Below are positions 52,757 through 62,097 of a DNA stretch of 64,000 nucleotides, one piece after another; the stretch's first letter is position 1; each line of letters opens with the position of its first letter. A model generated the notes under the pieces. It was not told where the DNA came from and ran no database searches. It was given only the letters and a program-made list of their open reading frames with translations. The position numbers and the translations under genes were made by a program. Origin of the DNA: Paraburkholderia sp. FT54 (GTDB taxonomy: Bacteria; Pseudomonadota; Gammaproteobacteria; Burkholderiales; Burkholderiaceae); NCBI RefSeq assembly GCF_031585635.1, contig NZ_CP134195.1:3472001-3536000 (forward strand), written 5' to 3'.

Positions 52757-53730
52757 TGCAGTACCTGCGAGTCGGAAGATTCGAAACGTTGACAGGCGGC
52801 GCTGAACTGCTTCGGCAAGCCGGCGCGCGCCAGGTAGCCATAGAGCGGTTCGCCGGGCAATGCGTCGGCGAGCACGGCGCGCGACGCGAGCAGACGGTCG
52901 AGGTCGATGCCGGTGTCGCAGCCCATGCTGTCGAGCATGAACACGAGGTCTTCAGTGTTGACGTTGCCGGTCGCGCCCGGCGCATGCGGACAGCCGCCGA
53001 GTCCGGCCAGCGACGCGTCGAATTCGCGGATGCCGTGTTGCAGCGCGACCAGCGTGTTGGCGAGACCGAGGCCGCGCGTGTCGTGGAAATGCAGCGAGCG
53101 CAGCTTGCCGCCCGCCACGTCGCGCACCAGCTCGATGATCTCGCCGACCTGGCGCGGTGTCGCTTCGCCGGTGGTATCGCCGAGCGCGATCACATCGGCG
53201 CCCGCTTGCACCGCGGCGCCGGCGATCGCGGCGATATCCGCGTACGGCACCGCGCCTTGCAGCGTGCAGCCGAACACCGTCGACAGCCCGGCGATCAGTT
53301 CGACGCGCCGCGCGCCCGCATGCGCCGCGCCGTCGATCAACTCGCGCATCGCCGCGAACGCCTCGATCATTTCCGCCGGCGTCTTGCGCACGTTCGCGAG
53401 GCTATGGGCGGCGCTCACCGAAATCGGCGCGACGATTCGATGCACGCCGGCTTCGAGCGCACGTTGCGCGCCCTTCAGATTCGGCACCAGCGCCGTCACG
53501 ATCAGATCGTCGTAGGTGAGCGCGTGGGCGATGACTTCGTCGGCGTCGGCCATTTGTGGCAGCAGCTTCGCCGGCACGAAGGAAGCGACTTCCATATGGC
53601 GCACGCCGGCGGCATACGCGACGTCGATCCAGCGTCGCTTGAACGCGGTGGGCATCGTGCGGGCGATGCTTTGCAGACCGTCTCGCATACCGACCTCGGT
53701 CACGACGACGCGCTCCTGGGTATCACTCAT
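52753..53730 (-). CDS. HMG-CoA lyase-like enzyme
   Basis: ATG 53730 gives 325 aa; the frame is open further upstream but without a ribosome site. The HMGL TIM-barrel motifs are present: TEVGMRDGLQSI (catalytic Arg, with Met for the usual Pro), HFHDTRGLGLAN (metal His pair) and GGCPHAPGATGN (catalytic Cys loop). It cleaves hydroxymethylglutaryl-CoA or a related 3-hydroxyacyl-CoA. With the CoA-transferase it could degrade a free branched hydroxy-acid imported by the MFS protein. That substrate is my inference. Confidence 0.9.
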   Translation of the reverse strand: MSDTQERVVVTEVGMRDGLQSIARTMPTAFKRRWIDVAYAAGVRHMEVASFVPAKLLPQMADADEVIAHALTYDDLIVTALVPNLKGAQRALEAGVHRIVAPISVSAAHSLANVRKTPAEMIEAFAAMRELIDGAAHAGARRVELIAGLSTVFGCTLQGAVPYADIAAIAGAAVQAGADVIALGDTTGEATPRQVGEIIELVRDVAGGKLRSLHFHDTRGLGLANTLVALQHGIREFDASLAGLGGCPHAPGATGNVNTEDLVFMLDSMGCDTGIDLDRLLASRAVLADALPGEPLYGYLARAGLPKQFSAACQRFESSDSQVLQ

Positions 53731-53966
53731 GGTCTTGAATCCCGGTCTTGAATGCCGCGGAGAATGCGGGGAATGAAGCAACTGAGCGACAGCGTGCCCG
53801 CGCGTCGGCGCGCGGGAAAGTCTGCGTTGGCGACGCACTCCATCGCCGCTCGCGATGGCGGCTCAGCCAAGCGGGACGGGTGTGCGCCGTGGTGAAGGGG
53901 AAACCCTTAAGGGCTTTTCAGAGGGGAACGACTGCAAAAATCGCGACCGGGTTTTTCGGTTCGCCC

Positions 53967-54860
53967 TCAGACCGCGTTCAGCAGATGATCGAGCAGATGC
54001 GATGCCGCGAGCGTCAGCGCCTGGCGGTCACGCATGCAAATCACAAAGCGCCGTTCGGCCCAGGCTTCGCGCAACGGCACGGCCATGATGCCGTATTCGT
54101 CGGCGGCATGACGGGGCAACGCTTCGCGCGGCAGGATCGCGACGGCAAGGCCCGCCTGGATGAAACGATAAGCGGCGTCGAACGTCGACACGTAGGTGCG
54201 ATAACTGAGTTCGCGGCCCTTTTCCACCGCGATGCGCTGCATCAGCGCATTCACCGACGCGTTCGACGAGAGTCCGAGGTGATCGAACGCCAGCGTCTGC
54301 TCGAAGCTGATCGCGGCTTCACCCGCGAGCGGATGATCGCGCGGCACGATCAGCGCGAGATGATCGACGCGATAGGGCACGACGTCGAGACTGCCCATCG
54401 CCACGACGTCGCGGCAAATGCCGAGATCGGCGACGCCTTCTTCCAGCCCTCGCACGATTTCCCCGCTCACGCGCTCTTCGACGTCCACGCGAATTTGCGG
54501 GTTCGCCTTCAGAAACACCGAAAGCGCCTCGGGCAGAAACTCCACCATCGACGACACGTTCGCCAGCACCCGTACATGGCCGCGCGCGCCGGCCGCGTAT
54601 TCGCTGAGTTCGGCCTGCAGGCGTTCGTGGCCGCGCATGATGAGCCGCGCATGCCGCAGCAGCGCCTCGCCGGCGGCGGTCGCGCGCACGCCGCGCTGAC
54701 TGCGCGAGAGCAACGCGACATCGACCAGCGCCTCGAGATCGGCGAGCCGTTTGCTGACCGCCGACGGCGCGATGAACTCGCATTCGGCCGCGCGCGCGAT
54801 CGTGCCTTCCTCGCAGACAGCAATGAACAAGCGCAAGGTCACCTGATCGATCTGCCACAT
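53967..54860 (-). CDS. LysR-family transcriptional regulator
   Basis: A 297-aa protein with an N-terminal winged HTH (about 1-60; LRLFIAVCEEGTIARAAECEFIAPSAVSKRLADLEALVDVALLSR) and a type-2 periplasmic-binding-like effector domain. It is encoded upstream of the lyase/CoA-transferase/MFS genes on the same strand, 236 bases before the lyase start, and likely controls them. The 236-base gap has no other feature that I can name. Confidence 0.92.
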   Translation of the reverse strand: MWQIDQVTLRLFIAVCEEGTIARAAECEFIAPSAVSKRLADLEALVDVALLSRSQRGVRATAAGEALLRHARLIMRGHERLQAELSEYAAGARGHVRVLANVSSMVEFLPEALSVFLKANPQIRVDVEERVSGEIVRGLEEGVADLGICRDVVAMGSLDVVPYRVDHLALIVPRDHPLAGEAAISFEQTLAFDHLGLSSNASVNALMQRIAVEKGRELSYRTYVSTFDAAYRFIQAGLAVAILPREALPRHAADEYGIMAVPLREAWAERRFVICMRDRQALTLAASHLLDHLLNAV

Positions 54861-54978
54861 GAGCGGGCGTGTCCCAAGGTTTGAAGTGGGAAATTATGCC
54901 CGACGGTGACGGCGGCCGAGTCTATCCCAGGGTATCCACCGCGGGAGCGCGGGCACGGGTTTGCGGCGGTTCAGCGCC

Positions 54979-55104
54979 TGGAGCCTGTTGAGCCGGTTGA
55001 GCCTGTTGAGCCTGTTGAGCCTGTTGAGCCTGTTGAGCCTGTTGAGCCGCTTGAGCCGCCCGAGCCGCTTGAGCCACCCGAACAGTCCGAGCCCCTTGAG
55101 CCCG
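54979..55104. repeat. 9-bp minisatellite (14 units, TTGAGCCTG)
   Basis: Fourteen consecutive 9-base units, six of them TTGAGCCTG and the rest with one to four changes, fill the region between the LysR and LysE genes. In one frame they would read (EPV)n, in the other strand (LNR)n, but neither frame has a proper gene. The 380-base gap otherwise holds the divergent promoters. Confidence 0.92.
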
Positions 55105-55241
55105 GCAATCCGATCCCGCCTATGATCATGCGCGCACTTGCCCGGCGTTTCCGGTCTGGCTATCCTGATGGGCTTGTCGGCCGCGAACCTGCCCGCAGCA
55201 CGCAAATCGCCACGAACCACAACAACCGCACAGGGATAGCC

Positions 55242-55901
55242 ATGTCCACCACCAGTCTCTTCCTCACCGCCGCAGGCGTCGGGCTCGCGATTGCCGCGCC
55301 GGTCGGCCCGATGGGCATGCTGTGCATCCGCCGCACGCTGACCGGTGGTCCGCGCGCAGGGCTCGCGATCGGCTTCGGCATTGCAACCGGCGACGCGGCC
55401 TATGGGCTGATCGCAGCGCTCGGCCTTGTCAGCATCTCGCAGTTCATGCTTGCGTATGACCGGCCGTTGCATCTGCTCGCCGGCCTGTTCCTGCTATATC
55501 TGGGCATCCGCACACTGCTCCAGAAAGCACCCGCCGACGCATCAAATGGCGCTGACAATGGCGCGAACGGCGCCAACGGCAAGCTCGCGCAAGTGGGCCG
55601 CGCCGGGGCGCTGCGCGCGTATGCAAGTTCATTGCTGCTCACGCTGACCAATCCACAAACGGTCATCATGTTCGCCGCGCTGTTCACCACGCTTGCCCCA
55701 CGCGGTGCGTTTTCATCGAGCATTGCGCTGACCACGGTGGGCGGCGTATTTTGCGGCTCGATCGCGTGGTGGTGTTTTCTCGTGACCGTGGTGTCGCTGG
55801 CGCGGCATGCGATCGGCAGCAAACTGCGCGTCGCCATCGACCGGATTGTCGGGTTCACGCTGGCGGCGTTCGGCGTCGTGGAGATTCGCCGGGCACTTTG
55901 A
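55242..55901 (+). CDS. LysE-family amino-acid exporter
   Basis: ATG 55242 gives 219 aa; the frame extends upstream through the minisatellite but that part is not protein-like. Six helices and the family motif GLAIAAPVGPMGMLCIRRTLTGGPRAGLAIGFGIATGDAAYGLIA are clear, with the second half SLLLTLTNPQTVIMFAALF. It exports basic amino acids or related compounds across the inner membrane. Confidence 0.9.
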   Translation: MSTTSLFLTAAGVGLAIAAPVGPMGMLCIRRTLTGGPRAGLAIGFGIATGDAAYGLIAALGLVSISQFMLAYDRPLHLLAGLFLLYLGIRTLLQKAPADASNGADNGANGANGKLAQVGRAGALRAYASSLLLTLTNPQTVIMFAALFTTLAPRGAFSSSIALTTVGGVFCGSIAWWCFLVTVVSLARHAIGSKLRVAIDRIVGFTLAAFGVVEIRRAL

Positions 55902-55954
55902 GCGGGCGTCACGGCACAGCGCCGCCTGCTAGCGCTGCGATCGCGGCCTCAGTC

Positions 55955-56188
55955 TCACGAGCGTCCGCGCAACGCCACGACCACCACGCCGGCAATCGCC
56001 AGCAAGCCGCCGCATAGCGTCGCGAGACCTAGGCGCTCTCCGGTCAGCGGCGCAGCCAGGGCTGTCTCCACGGCCGGCGTCAGGTAGAGGAAATTGGCCG
56101 CGCGCGCCGCGCCGAAATGACCGAGCGGGAAGGTCCACGTCGCATAACCGAGCGCGGCCGGAAACACGCCCGAGGTACTCGCGCTGAT
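55955..56188 (-). pseudogene. Remnant of an EamA/DMT-family transporter (C-terminus)
   Basis: About 77 codons match the last two to three helices of EamA transporters (GVFPAALGYATWTFPLGHFGAARAANFLYLTPAVETALAAPLTGE, then a GLLAIAGVVVV helix). The stop is at 55955. Upstream sequence is unrelated and no start or first half exists, so the gene is truncated at its 5' end. Confidence 0.75.
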
Positions 56189-56373
56189 CGACCGTATGCA
56201 AGCCGCGCGGCACACCGCTTCATGCGCGAACGCGGCAGTTTTGCGACAATAGCGGCTTTCGCCGCGCCGCGGCGGCCTTCCCGCCGCCCTCCATCGACTG
56301 TCGAAGGCAGGTGCGCATCTGCCTTGCCGCCTACTAATCCGTCCAACCCACCCGATCGTCAGCGGTCCCCTCA

Positions 56374-57162
56374 ATGGCACTTCCCCACATCGAACTGCTG
56401 TACTCCTTCTCCGGCCTGTTCGTCGGTTTTCTGGTCGGACTGACGGGCGTCGGCGGCGGTTCGCTGATGACGCCGATCCTGGTCCTTCTGTTCAACGTGC
56501 ATCCGGCCACCGCGGTCGGCACCGACCTGCTGTACGCGGCGGCCACCAAGGCGACCGGCACGCTCGTGCACGGCCTGAAGGGCTCCGTCGACTGGCAGAT
56601 CACCCTGCGCCTCGCCGCCGGCAGCGTGCCGGCCGCCACGATCACGCTGGTCCTGCTGCATCGATACGGGATGGACACGCCAGGCGCAAGCCGGCTGATC
56701 CAGGTCGTGCTCGGCGCGGCCTTGCTGGTGACGGCGGTGGCGCTGGTGTTTCGTCCACAACTCGCGGCGCTCGGCGCGCGCAAACAGCGCACGCCGCGTC
56801 AGGGACGCACGCTCGCGCTGACCATGCTGACCGGCGCGGTGCTCGGCGCGCTGGTGTCGCTGACCTCGGTCGGTGCGGGCGCGATCGGCGTGACGGTGTT
56901 GCTGCTGCTCTATCCGCTTTTGCCGACCACACGCATTGTCGGCTCCGATATCGCGCACGCAGTGCCGCTCACCCTGTTGGCGGGCGCCGGCCATTGGCTG
57001 CTCGGCTCGATCGACTGGTCGATGCTGCTGTCATTGCTGGTGGGGTCGCTGCCGGGCATCGCGATCGGCAGCTATCTGTCCTCGCGCGCGCCGGACAAAC
57101 TGCTGCGCAACGTGCTCGCCGCCACGCTCACGGTGGTCGGCGTGCGCCTCGTGCTGGCTTGA
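56374..57162 (+). CDS. TauE/SafE-family sulfite exporter
   Basis: A 262-aa protein with seven to eight helices and the two repeated family motifs: GLTGVGGGSLMTPILVLLFNVHPATAVGTDLLYAAATKATGTLVH and VSLTSVGAGAIGVTVLLLLYPLLPTTRIVGSDIAHAVPLTLLAG. It moves sulfite or organosulfonates across the inner membrane. No sulfur-metabolism gene is nearby. Confidence 0.92.
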   Translation: MALPHIELLYSFSGLFVGFLVGLTGVGGGSLMTPILVLLFNVHPATAVGTDLLYAAATKATGTLVHGLKGSVDWQITLRLAAGSVPAATITLVLLHRYGMDTPGASRLIQVVLGAALLVTAVALVFRPQLAALGARKQRTPRQGRTLALTMLTGAVLGALVSLTSVGAGAIGVTVLLLLYPLLPTTRIVGSDIAHAVPLTLLAGAGHWLLGSIDWSMLLSLLVGSLPGIAIGSYLSSRAPDKLLRNVLAATLTVVGVRLVLA

Positions 57163-57207
57163 ACGACCTCGAGGCGATCGACGCGCGCCGGCGCAAACGG
57201 CCAGCGG

Positions 57208-57456
57208 CTACTTGAAGAACCGGCAGGTCAGATCCGCCTCGAACTGCCGGATCCATTGACCTTGACGGTCGCGATAGGACTGCGCCCAGCCACCGCGTCG
57301 CACGGTGACAAGGCGCTCGTGCGCCGCATCGCTCGGATCCGCGCAGGCACTGATGTCGAAATGCGCCGGGGCGAAACCGTGCCGCGCGCACACCAGTTCG
57401 AAAGCCGCCCGATCGCCGATGGGCAGATCGGTATAGCGCAAAAGCGAGGTGTCCAT
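57208..57456 (-). CDS. Conserved small protein of unknown function
   Basis: An 82-aa protein with mixed alpha/beta character, four cysteines or aromatic clusters (CARHGF, SACADP, TCRFFK) and no signal peptide. It looks like the small uncharacterised Burkholderia proteins that begin MDTSLLRYTDLPIG. It is convergent with the TauE gene, with a 45-base gap. No role can be assigned. Confidence 0.65.
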   Translation of the reverse strand: MDTSLLRYTDLPIGDRAAFELVCARHGFAPAHFDISACADPSDAAHERLVTVRRGGWAQSYRDRQGQWIRQFEADLTCRFFK

Positions 57457-57601
57457 GGCGTTGACTCCGGTTGCCTACGCATCACAGTACGCTTCGCAAC
57501 GCGTCAGCAGTGTGTCGCAGCGCACAGTCGGACCGGGGCTGCGCCGCCGTCCCGTTCGCAACGGCCGAGACCCGGCGTCGCCCGTTCAAGAATCCCGGAT
57601 C

Positions 57602-57635
57602 AAAATAAAAAAGGCTCCCGTTTTTTGCCGGAACC
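57602..57635 (-). terminator. Intrinsic terminator of the BON-domain gene
   Basis: On the minus strand an imperfect GC stem (about 57613-57620 with 57627-57635, A6 loop) is followed by a T6-A-T4 tract. It lies 68 bases after the BON stop. Confidence 0.75.
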
Positions 57636-57702
57636 TGGAGCGCGTCCGCATCACGATGGCGCACGACGGCGTGAACCGTCCGCGCCACCTGCCGCAGTCT
57701 GC

Positions 57703-58056
57703 TTACTGCTGTACAACGGTCAGCTTGTTCGACACCGACGTCACGCCTGCGACGCCCTTGGCAGCCTGGCCGGCAGCGTCGATCTGGCCTTGGTCAGGCA
57801 CTGAACCCGTGAGTGTCACCGCGCCGCCACGAGCACGCACGATGATGTTCGACACGTCGATGCCTTGCGCCTTGGCCAGCGCGCTACGCACCTTGCGGCC
57901 CAGCTGGCTGTTCGCCTTCTTGGTGGAATTGGCGCTGGCAGCCGGCGCGGCGGTCGTGCCGGTTGCCGTTGCGTCGCTTGCCTGAGCGTACACATTGCAC
58001 GCCACCACCATTGCCACCACCGAGCCCAGCGTTTTCAGAAAACCGACCGATTTCAT
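57703..58056 (-). CDS. BON-domain periplasmic protein
   Basis: ATG 58056 with AGGAG upstream gives 117 aa. A signal peptide (about 1-25, ending VYAQ) and a Thr/Ala linker precede one BON domain (about 50-117; VRSALAKAQGIDVSNIIVRARGGAVTLTGSVPDQGQIDAAGQAAKGVAGVTSVSNKLTV). BON proteins bind phospholipid and stabilise the envelope in OsmY-like stress responses. It is a lone gene with its own terminator. Confidence 0.92.
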   Translation of the reverse strand: MKSVGFLKTLGSVVAMVVACNVYAQASDATATGTTAAPAASANSTKKANSQLGRKVRSALAKAQGIDVSNIIVRARGGAVTLTGSVPDQGQIDAAGQAAKGVAGVTSVSNKLTVVQQ

Positions 58057-58652
58057 AGCTTTTCTTCTCCTTAGCTTCACATTGGACCGCATACACAAGC
58101 GGCTTCGTTACGACTACCTGCGGCCTTGCTCGGCGCGCGACAAGGCGCGGCTGAGCGACGGCCGACTATGGCTGCGACACGGTGTGCGAGAGGCGAGAGA
58201 GGCCGGTTGCCGTTTGTCGCCTGCGATGACGGGCATGCAGTGCGCTACGAAACCGACAAGCCGCGAAGTCCGCCGACGCGCCCGGTTCTTGTGTGTCGTG
58301 CCGGGTCGCGCCGCGCAAACGTCTGTTCGCGGCAGCGATGCACAATTTAATCTAGCCGGGCCAGAAGCGCAAAGGGTTTAGTCGGGTGTAGCCATACCCA
58401 GAGGCGCGAATCGCTTCAGGCGCACGGGTTGCCCCCTGAGTTCACGATTTGTTACGGGTTTGTCGGCGCTGGCCGCTGTCGCGCGTTCCGCCGGGCGGCC
58501 AATCTCAGGTACCATCGGCGCGACGTGCGCTGCCGCACGGCTTGCGCGCCCTTCGCGGCAGCCGGCCCGGCGCGGCACAAGCGTTTCGCCCCGGTTTGTG
58601 CGCCGCAGAGCGCCGTTCCTGTTCACTTTCGACCGTAGACGTCACGTCACTG
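58057..58652. other. 596-base intergenic region without a recognisable gene
   Basis: It separates the divergent BON and TAXI genes. Several open frames cross it, but none has a ribosome site, a domain or normal codon use. I see no strong hairpin or repeat. It probably holds the two promoters. Confidence 0.5.
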
Positions 58653-60140
58653 ATGAAGCCAGCCTCCGGCCGCAAAAGCCCTCCCCGTCTCGTCGCCCGT
58701 TTCGTCGCGATCTCCTGGCGCGACCTGGCGGTGTCGTTCGGGCCGATCCTGCTGATCGTCGCCGTCGCGATCTGGGTCGCCGTGCGGCTGATCCAGCCCG
58801 CGCCGCCCAGCACACTAACCATCAGCGCCGGCCCCGAAGGCAGCACCTTCTGGACCGCCGCGCAAAAGTACAAGGCGATTCTGGCGCGCAACCGCATCAC
58901 GCTGAACGTGCTGTCCTCGGAAGGCTCGCTGCAGAATCTCAAGCGGCTGTCGGATCCGAAGTCGAACGTCGATGTCGCCTTCGTGCAGGACGGCGTCGCG
59001 CCCGGCCCCGCGGCCGACGGCCTGATGTCGCTCGGCAGCGTGGCCTATGTGCCGCTGGCGATCTTCTATCACGGGCCGACCGTCACGCGGCTTTCCGAAT
59101 TCAAGGGCCAGCGGCTCGCGGTCGGCGCGGAAGGCAGCGGCACGCGCGAACTGGCGCTCGCGCTGCTCAAGGCCAACGGCATCGTGCCGGGCGGCGCGAC
59201 CAAACTGCTGCCGCTCTCCGGCGACGACGCCGCCGAGGCACTCGTCTCCGGCAAGGTCGACGCGGCGTTCCTGGCCGGCGATTCGGCGCAACCGGCCGTG
59301 ATGGGCAAGCTCTACCGCACGCCGAATGTCCAGTTCTACGATTTCTCGCAGGCCGACGCCTACACGCGCCGCTTTCCTTATCTGACTCAACTCGAGATGC
59401 CGATGGGCGCGTTCGACCTCGGCAAGAATCTGCCGTCCGCGCCGATTCATATGGTGGCGCCGACCGCCGAGCTGGTGGCGCGCGACTCGCTGCATCCCGC
59501 GCTCTCCGACCTCTTGATCGAAGCCGCGCGCGAGGTGCACGGCAAGGCCAGCATCATGCAGCGCGCCGGCGAATTCCCCGCCCCGCGCGCGCACGATTTC
59601 CCGGTCAGCGACGACGCCGCGCGCTACTACAAGTCGGGCAAGAGCTTCCTTTACCGGATCCTGCCGTTCTGGGTGGCGAGTCTGGCCGACCGGCTGCTGG
59701 TGGTCGTGGTGCCGCTGATCGTGTTGCTGGTGCCAGCCTTGCGCCTCGTGCCGTCGTTGTATGCGTGGCGGGTGAAATCGCGCATTTACCGCTGGTACGG
59801 CGCGCTGATCGCGATCGAACGCAGCGCGCTCAGCGACCATTCGCCCGCCGAGCGCGCCTCGCTGATCGAGCGGCTCGACGCGATCGAAGAGTCGGTCAAC
59901 GGTCTGAAGATGCCGCTCGCCTATGCGGATCAGTTCTACGTGCTGCGCGAACATATTGGCTTCGTGCGGCAGCGGCTCACGCAGGCCCGCGAGGTCCAGC
60001 GCGACGATGCCGGAAACCAGCCGGAAGGTGCAGAAACCGGATCGGCCGAAGCAGCAGCCGCCGGACCCACGCCGCCCGCCGCCAACGAAGCGGCTGAAAT
60101 CGGCGAGACACCTCCCGGCGGCGGAGCAAAACAATATTGA
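58653..60140 (+). CDS. Membrane-anchored TAXI-family protein
   Basis: ATG 58653 gives 495 aa; an earlier in-frame start lies in non-coding sequence. A TM helix at about 32-50 anchors a TAXI (TRAP-associated extracytoplasmic immunogenic) binding domain (about 55-330; ISAGPEGSTFWTAAQKYKAIL and EGSGTRELALALL). A second TM (about 346-370) is followed by a cytoplasmic helical segment and an Ala/Pro/Glu tail. No TRAP permease gene is nearby, so it may be a sensor or an orphan receptor rather than a secreted binding protein. Confidence 0.85.
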   Translation: MKPASGRKSPPRLVARFVAISWRDLAVSFGPILLIVAVAIWVAVRLIQPAPPSTLTISAGPEGSTFWTAAQKYKAILARNRITLNVLSSEGSLQNLKRLSDPKSNVDVAFVQDGVAPGPAADGLMSLGSVAYVPLAIFYHGPTVTRLSEFKGQRLAVGAEGSGTRELALALLKANGIVPGGATKLLPLSGDDAAEALVSGKVDAAFLAGDSAQPAVMGKLYRTPNVQFYDFSQADAYTRRFPYLTQLEMPMGAFDLGKNLPSAPIHMVAPTAELVARDSLHPALSDLLIEAAREVHGKASIMQRAGEFPAPRAHDFPVSDDAARYYKSGKSFLYRILPFWVASLADRLLVVVVPLIVLLVPALRLVPSLYAWRVKSRIYRWYGALIAIERSALSDHSPAERASLIERLDAIEESVNGLKMPLAYADQFYVLREHIGFVRQRLTQAREVQRDDAGNQPEGAETGSAEAAAAGPTPPAANEAAEIGETPPGGGAKQY

Positions 60141-60231
60141 CGCTGCAAGCCGTGGCAGCACCGCGTAAGATCATTACAATTCCGACGGTCGCGCAGACGC
60201 GCCGTTTGGACAGGCAATTCGGGAGACATTT

Positions 60232-60882
60232 ATGACCGTTGGCATCGACGCCAGGCAACCGCTGTGGTTTTACGACTTTGTCTCGCCGTTTACCTACCTG
60301 TTGCTCGAGCAACACGACAAATGGCCGGGCTTCGACTTCGGTTTCACGCCGGTCGTGCTGAATGATCTGTATCGTCACTGGGGACAGCGGCCGGCTTACG
60401 GCGTGCCCTCGAAACGCACGTTCCTGTACCGGCACGCGCTGTTTCGCGCGGAACAACTCGGCATTCCGTACAAGATGCCGCCGGCGCATCCATTCGATTC
60501 CATGAAGCCGCTGCTGCTCGCCACCGCGGCGAACGGCGACATCCACTTCGTGCGCGAGATTTTTCGCTTCATCTGGCGTGAAGGCCGCGATCCGTCCACC
60601 GTCGCAGCCTTTGCCGAGTTGTGCGACCGCGTCGGCATGCCCGACGGTCCGGAGCTCATCAAAAGCGAAGCCGTGCTGGCGCAATTGCAGCGCAATACGG
60701 CGGACGCGATTGGCCTCGGCGTCTACGGCGTGCCGACCTTCTTTCTGAACGATCAATTGTTCTGGGGTGAAGACGCGTTGCCCATGGTGCTGTACTGCGC
60801 GCGCACGCCGAACTGGCTCGAATCGCGAGAAGTCAAACGGATCAGTTCGCTGCCGTCGGGGCTCGCGGACCTTCAGTCGTAG
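60232..60882 (+). CDS. DsbA-family 2-hydroxychromene-2-carboxylate isomerase-like protein
   Basis: A 216-aa thioredoxin-like (DSBA domain) protein without a signal peptide. The N-terminal WFYDFVSPFTYLLLEQ has Ser in place of the CxxC cysteines, and GVYGVPTFFLNDQLFWGEDAL carries the cis-Pro loop, as in HCCA isomerases and kappa-class glutathione transferases. It probably acts on a cytosolic aromatic or glutathione conjugate. It sits 91 bases downstream of the TAXI gene. Confidence 0.87.
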   Translation: MTVGIDARQPLWFYDFVSPFTYLLLEQHDKWPGFDFGFTPVVLNDLYRHWGQRPAYGVPSKRTFLYRHALFRAEQLGIPYKMPPAHPFDSMKPLLLATAANGDIHFVREIFRFIWREGRDPSTVAAFAELCDRVGMPDGPELIKSEAVLAQLQRNTADAIGLGVYGVPTFFLNDQLFWGEDALPMVLYCARTPNWLESREVKRISSLPSGLADLQS

Positions 60883-61116
60883 GCGAGACGTAAGCTCAAC
60901 GAGCGAGGCGCACGGCGCTTGAGCGGCTTTGTCGCGGCAAAGCAGCCCTGCTGATGCCGGCCATACCGTGCCTGCTATGCCGCTACACCGCAAACGGGCC
61001 TAAGGTTATGACCTTCAGCCGTGCGCGTTGGCGGCTCGCTCTCGCGAGCCGTCTCGCGGGCGGCTCCGTACGACGCCTCATCGGATCCGATCCGCTTGCC
61101 CCGCCTCGCTCAAACC

Positions 61117-62097
61117 ATGGACGACACCGCCGCCTCCCTCGATATCTGGCTCGTGCGCGTGCTGCGTACGCTGCTGGTCGAGCGCAGCGTCACGCAGACC
61201 GCGTTGCGTCTGAACCAGACCCAGCCGGCCATCAGTACCGCGCTGCGCAAACTGCGTGAGACGCTGAACGACCCGATCCTCGTGCGCGGCAAGTCGGGCA
61301 TGGTGCCGACCGAATATGGCGAATCGCTGCTGGCGTCCGCGCAACGCGTGCTGCGCGAAGTCGATTTCGTCGCGACGCCGCATGGCGACTTCGATCCCGG
61401 CCGTTCGCGCCGCACGTTTCGCGTGGCCGCGCCGGATTATCTGAACGACTTCTTCATGCCGACGGTGATCGCGCAGTTTCGCGAGGCGGCGCCACACGCG
61501 CGCCTCGAGATCGATTCGCTGAGCCCGATGCTCGATCATTCGGCCGCGCTCGACGCCGGCGAACTCGATCTGGTGATCGGCAACTGGCCGAAGCCCGAGT
61601 CGCGTTTCGAACGCAGCGACCTGTTCTCCGACACGGTCGTGTGCATGATGCGCGCCGATCATCCGCTAACGCGCATGCCGTTGACGCGCGAAGCGTATCT
61701 GGCCGCGCCGCATCTCGCGCCGACGGCGTATAGCGGCGCGAGCAGCGGCGCGATCGACATCGGTTTCGCGCGGGCCCGCGCCGAGCGCCGCATCGTCGCC
61801 ACGCTCCCCTACTTCGGACTGGTGCCGCAAACGCTGCTGCAATCCGATCTGATCTTCACGACGACGCGCCGCTTCGCGATGCACTACGCGGACATGCTGC
61901 CGCTCGCGGTGGTCGAGGTGCCGATTCCGTTTCCGCGCATCAAGTGCTATCAGTTGTGGCACCCGCAGCCGGACCGGCCGAGCGATGTCGGCTGGCTGCG
62001 TACGCTGATGTCTCAAGTGTCGGATACGCTCGTCGCGCAGAAGGTGCGGCGTGCGAAACGGGCGCCCAAAAAGGAAACGTCAGCCGCAATGGGCTGA
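61117..62097 (+). CDS. LysR-family transcriptional regulator
   Basis: ATG 61117 gives 326 aa. The HTH (about 10-65, LVRVLRTLLVERSVTQTALRLNQTQPAISTALRKLRETLNDPILVR) and an effector domain of the aromatic-responsive (NahR/DntR-like) kind are clear. It is transcribed toward the xdh genes but convergent with them, and follows the isomerase gene by 234 bases. The target is unknown. Confidence 0.9.
   Translation: MDDTAASLDIWLVRVLRTLLVERSVTQTALRLNQTQPAISTALRKLRETLNDPILVRGKSGMVPTEYGESLLASAQRVLREVDFVATPHGDFDPGRSRRTFRVAAPDYLNDFFMPTVIAQFREAAPHARLEIDSLSPMLDHSAALDAGELDLVIGNWPKPESRFERSDLFSDTVVCMMRADHPLTRMPLTREAYLAAPHLAPTAYSGASSGAIDIGFARARAERRIVATLPYFGLVPQTLLQSDLIFTTTRRFAMHYADMLPLAVVEVPIPFPRIKCYQLWHPQPDRPSDVGWLRTLMSQVSDTLVAQKVRRAKRAPKKETSAAMG

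Noticed and set aside
54979..55104. CRISPR array
   Set aside because: Units are 9 bases, contiguous, and without spacers or cas genes.
54906..55241. EPVEPV-repeat N-terminus of the LysE protein
   Set aside because: LysE proteins start with the first helix at 55242; the repeat is a minisatellite read through by chance.
58057..58652. N-terminal extension of the TAXI gene from 58449
   Set aside because: The extension is Arg/Pro-rich and lacks a ribosome site; the TM anchor follows ATG 58653.
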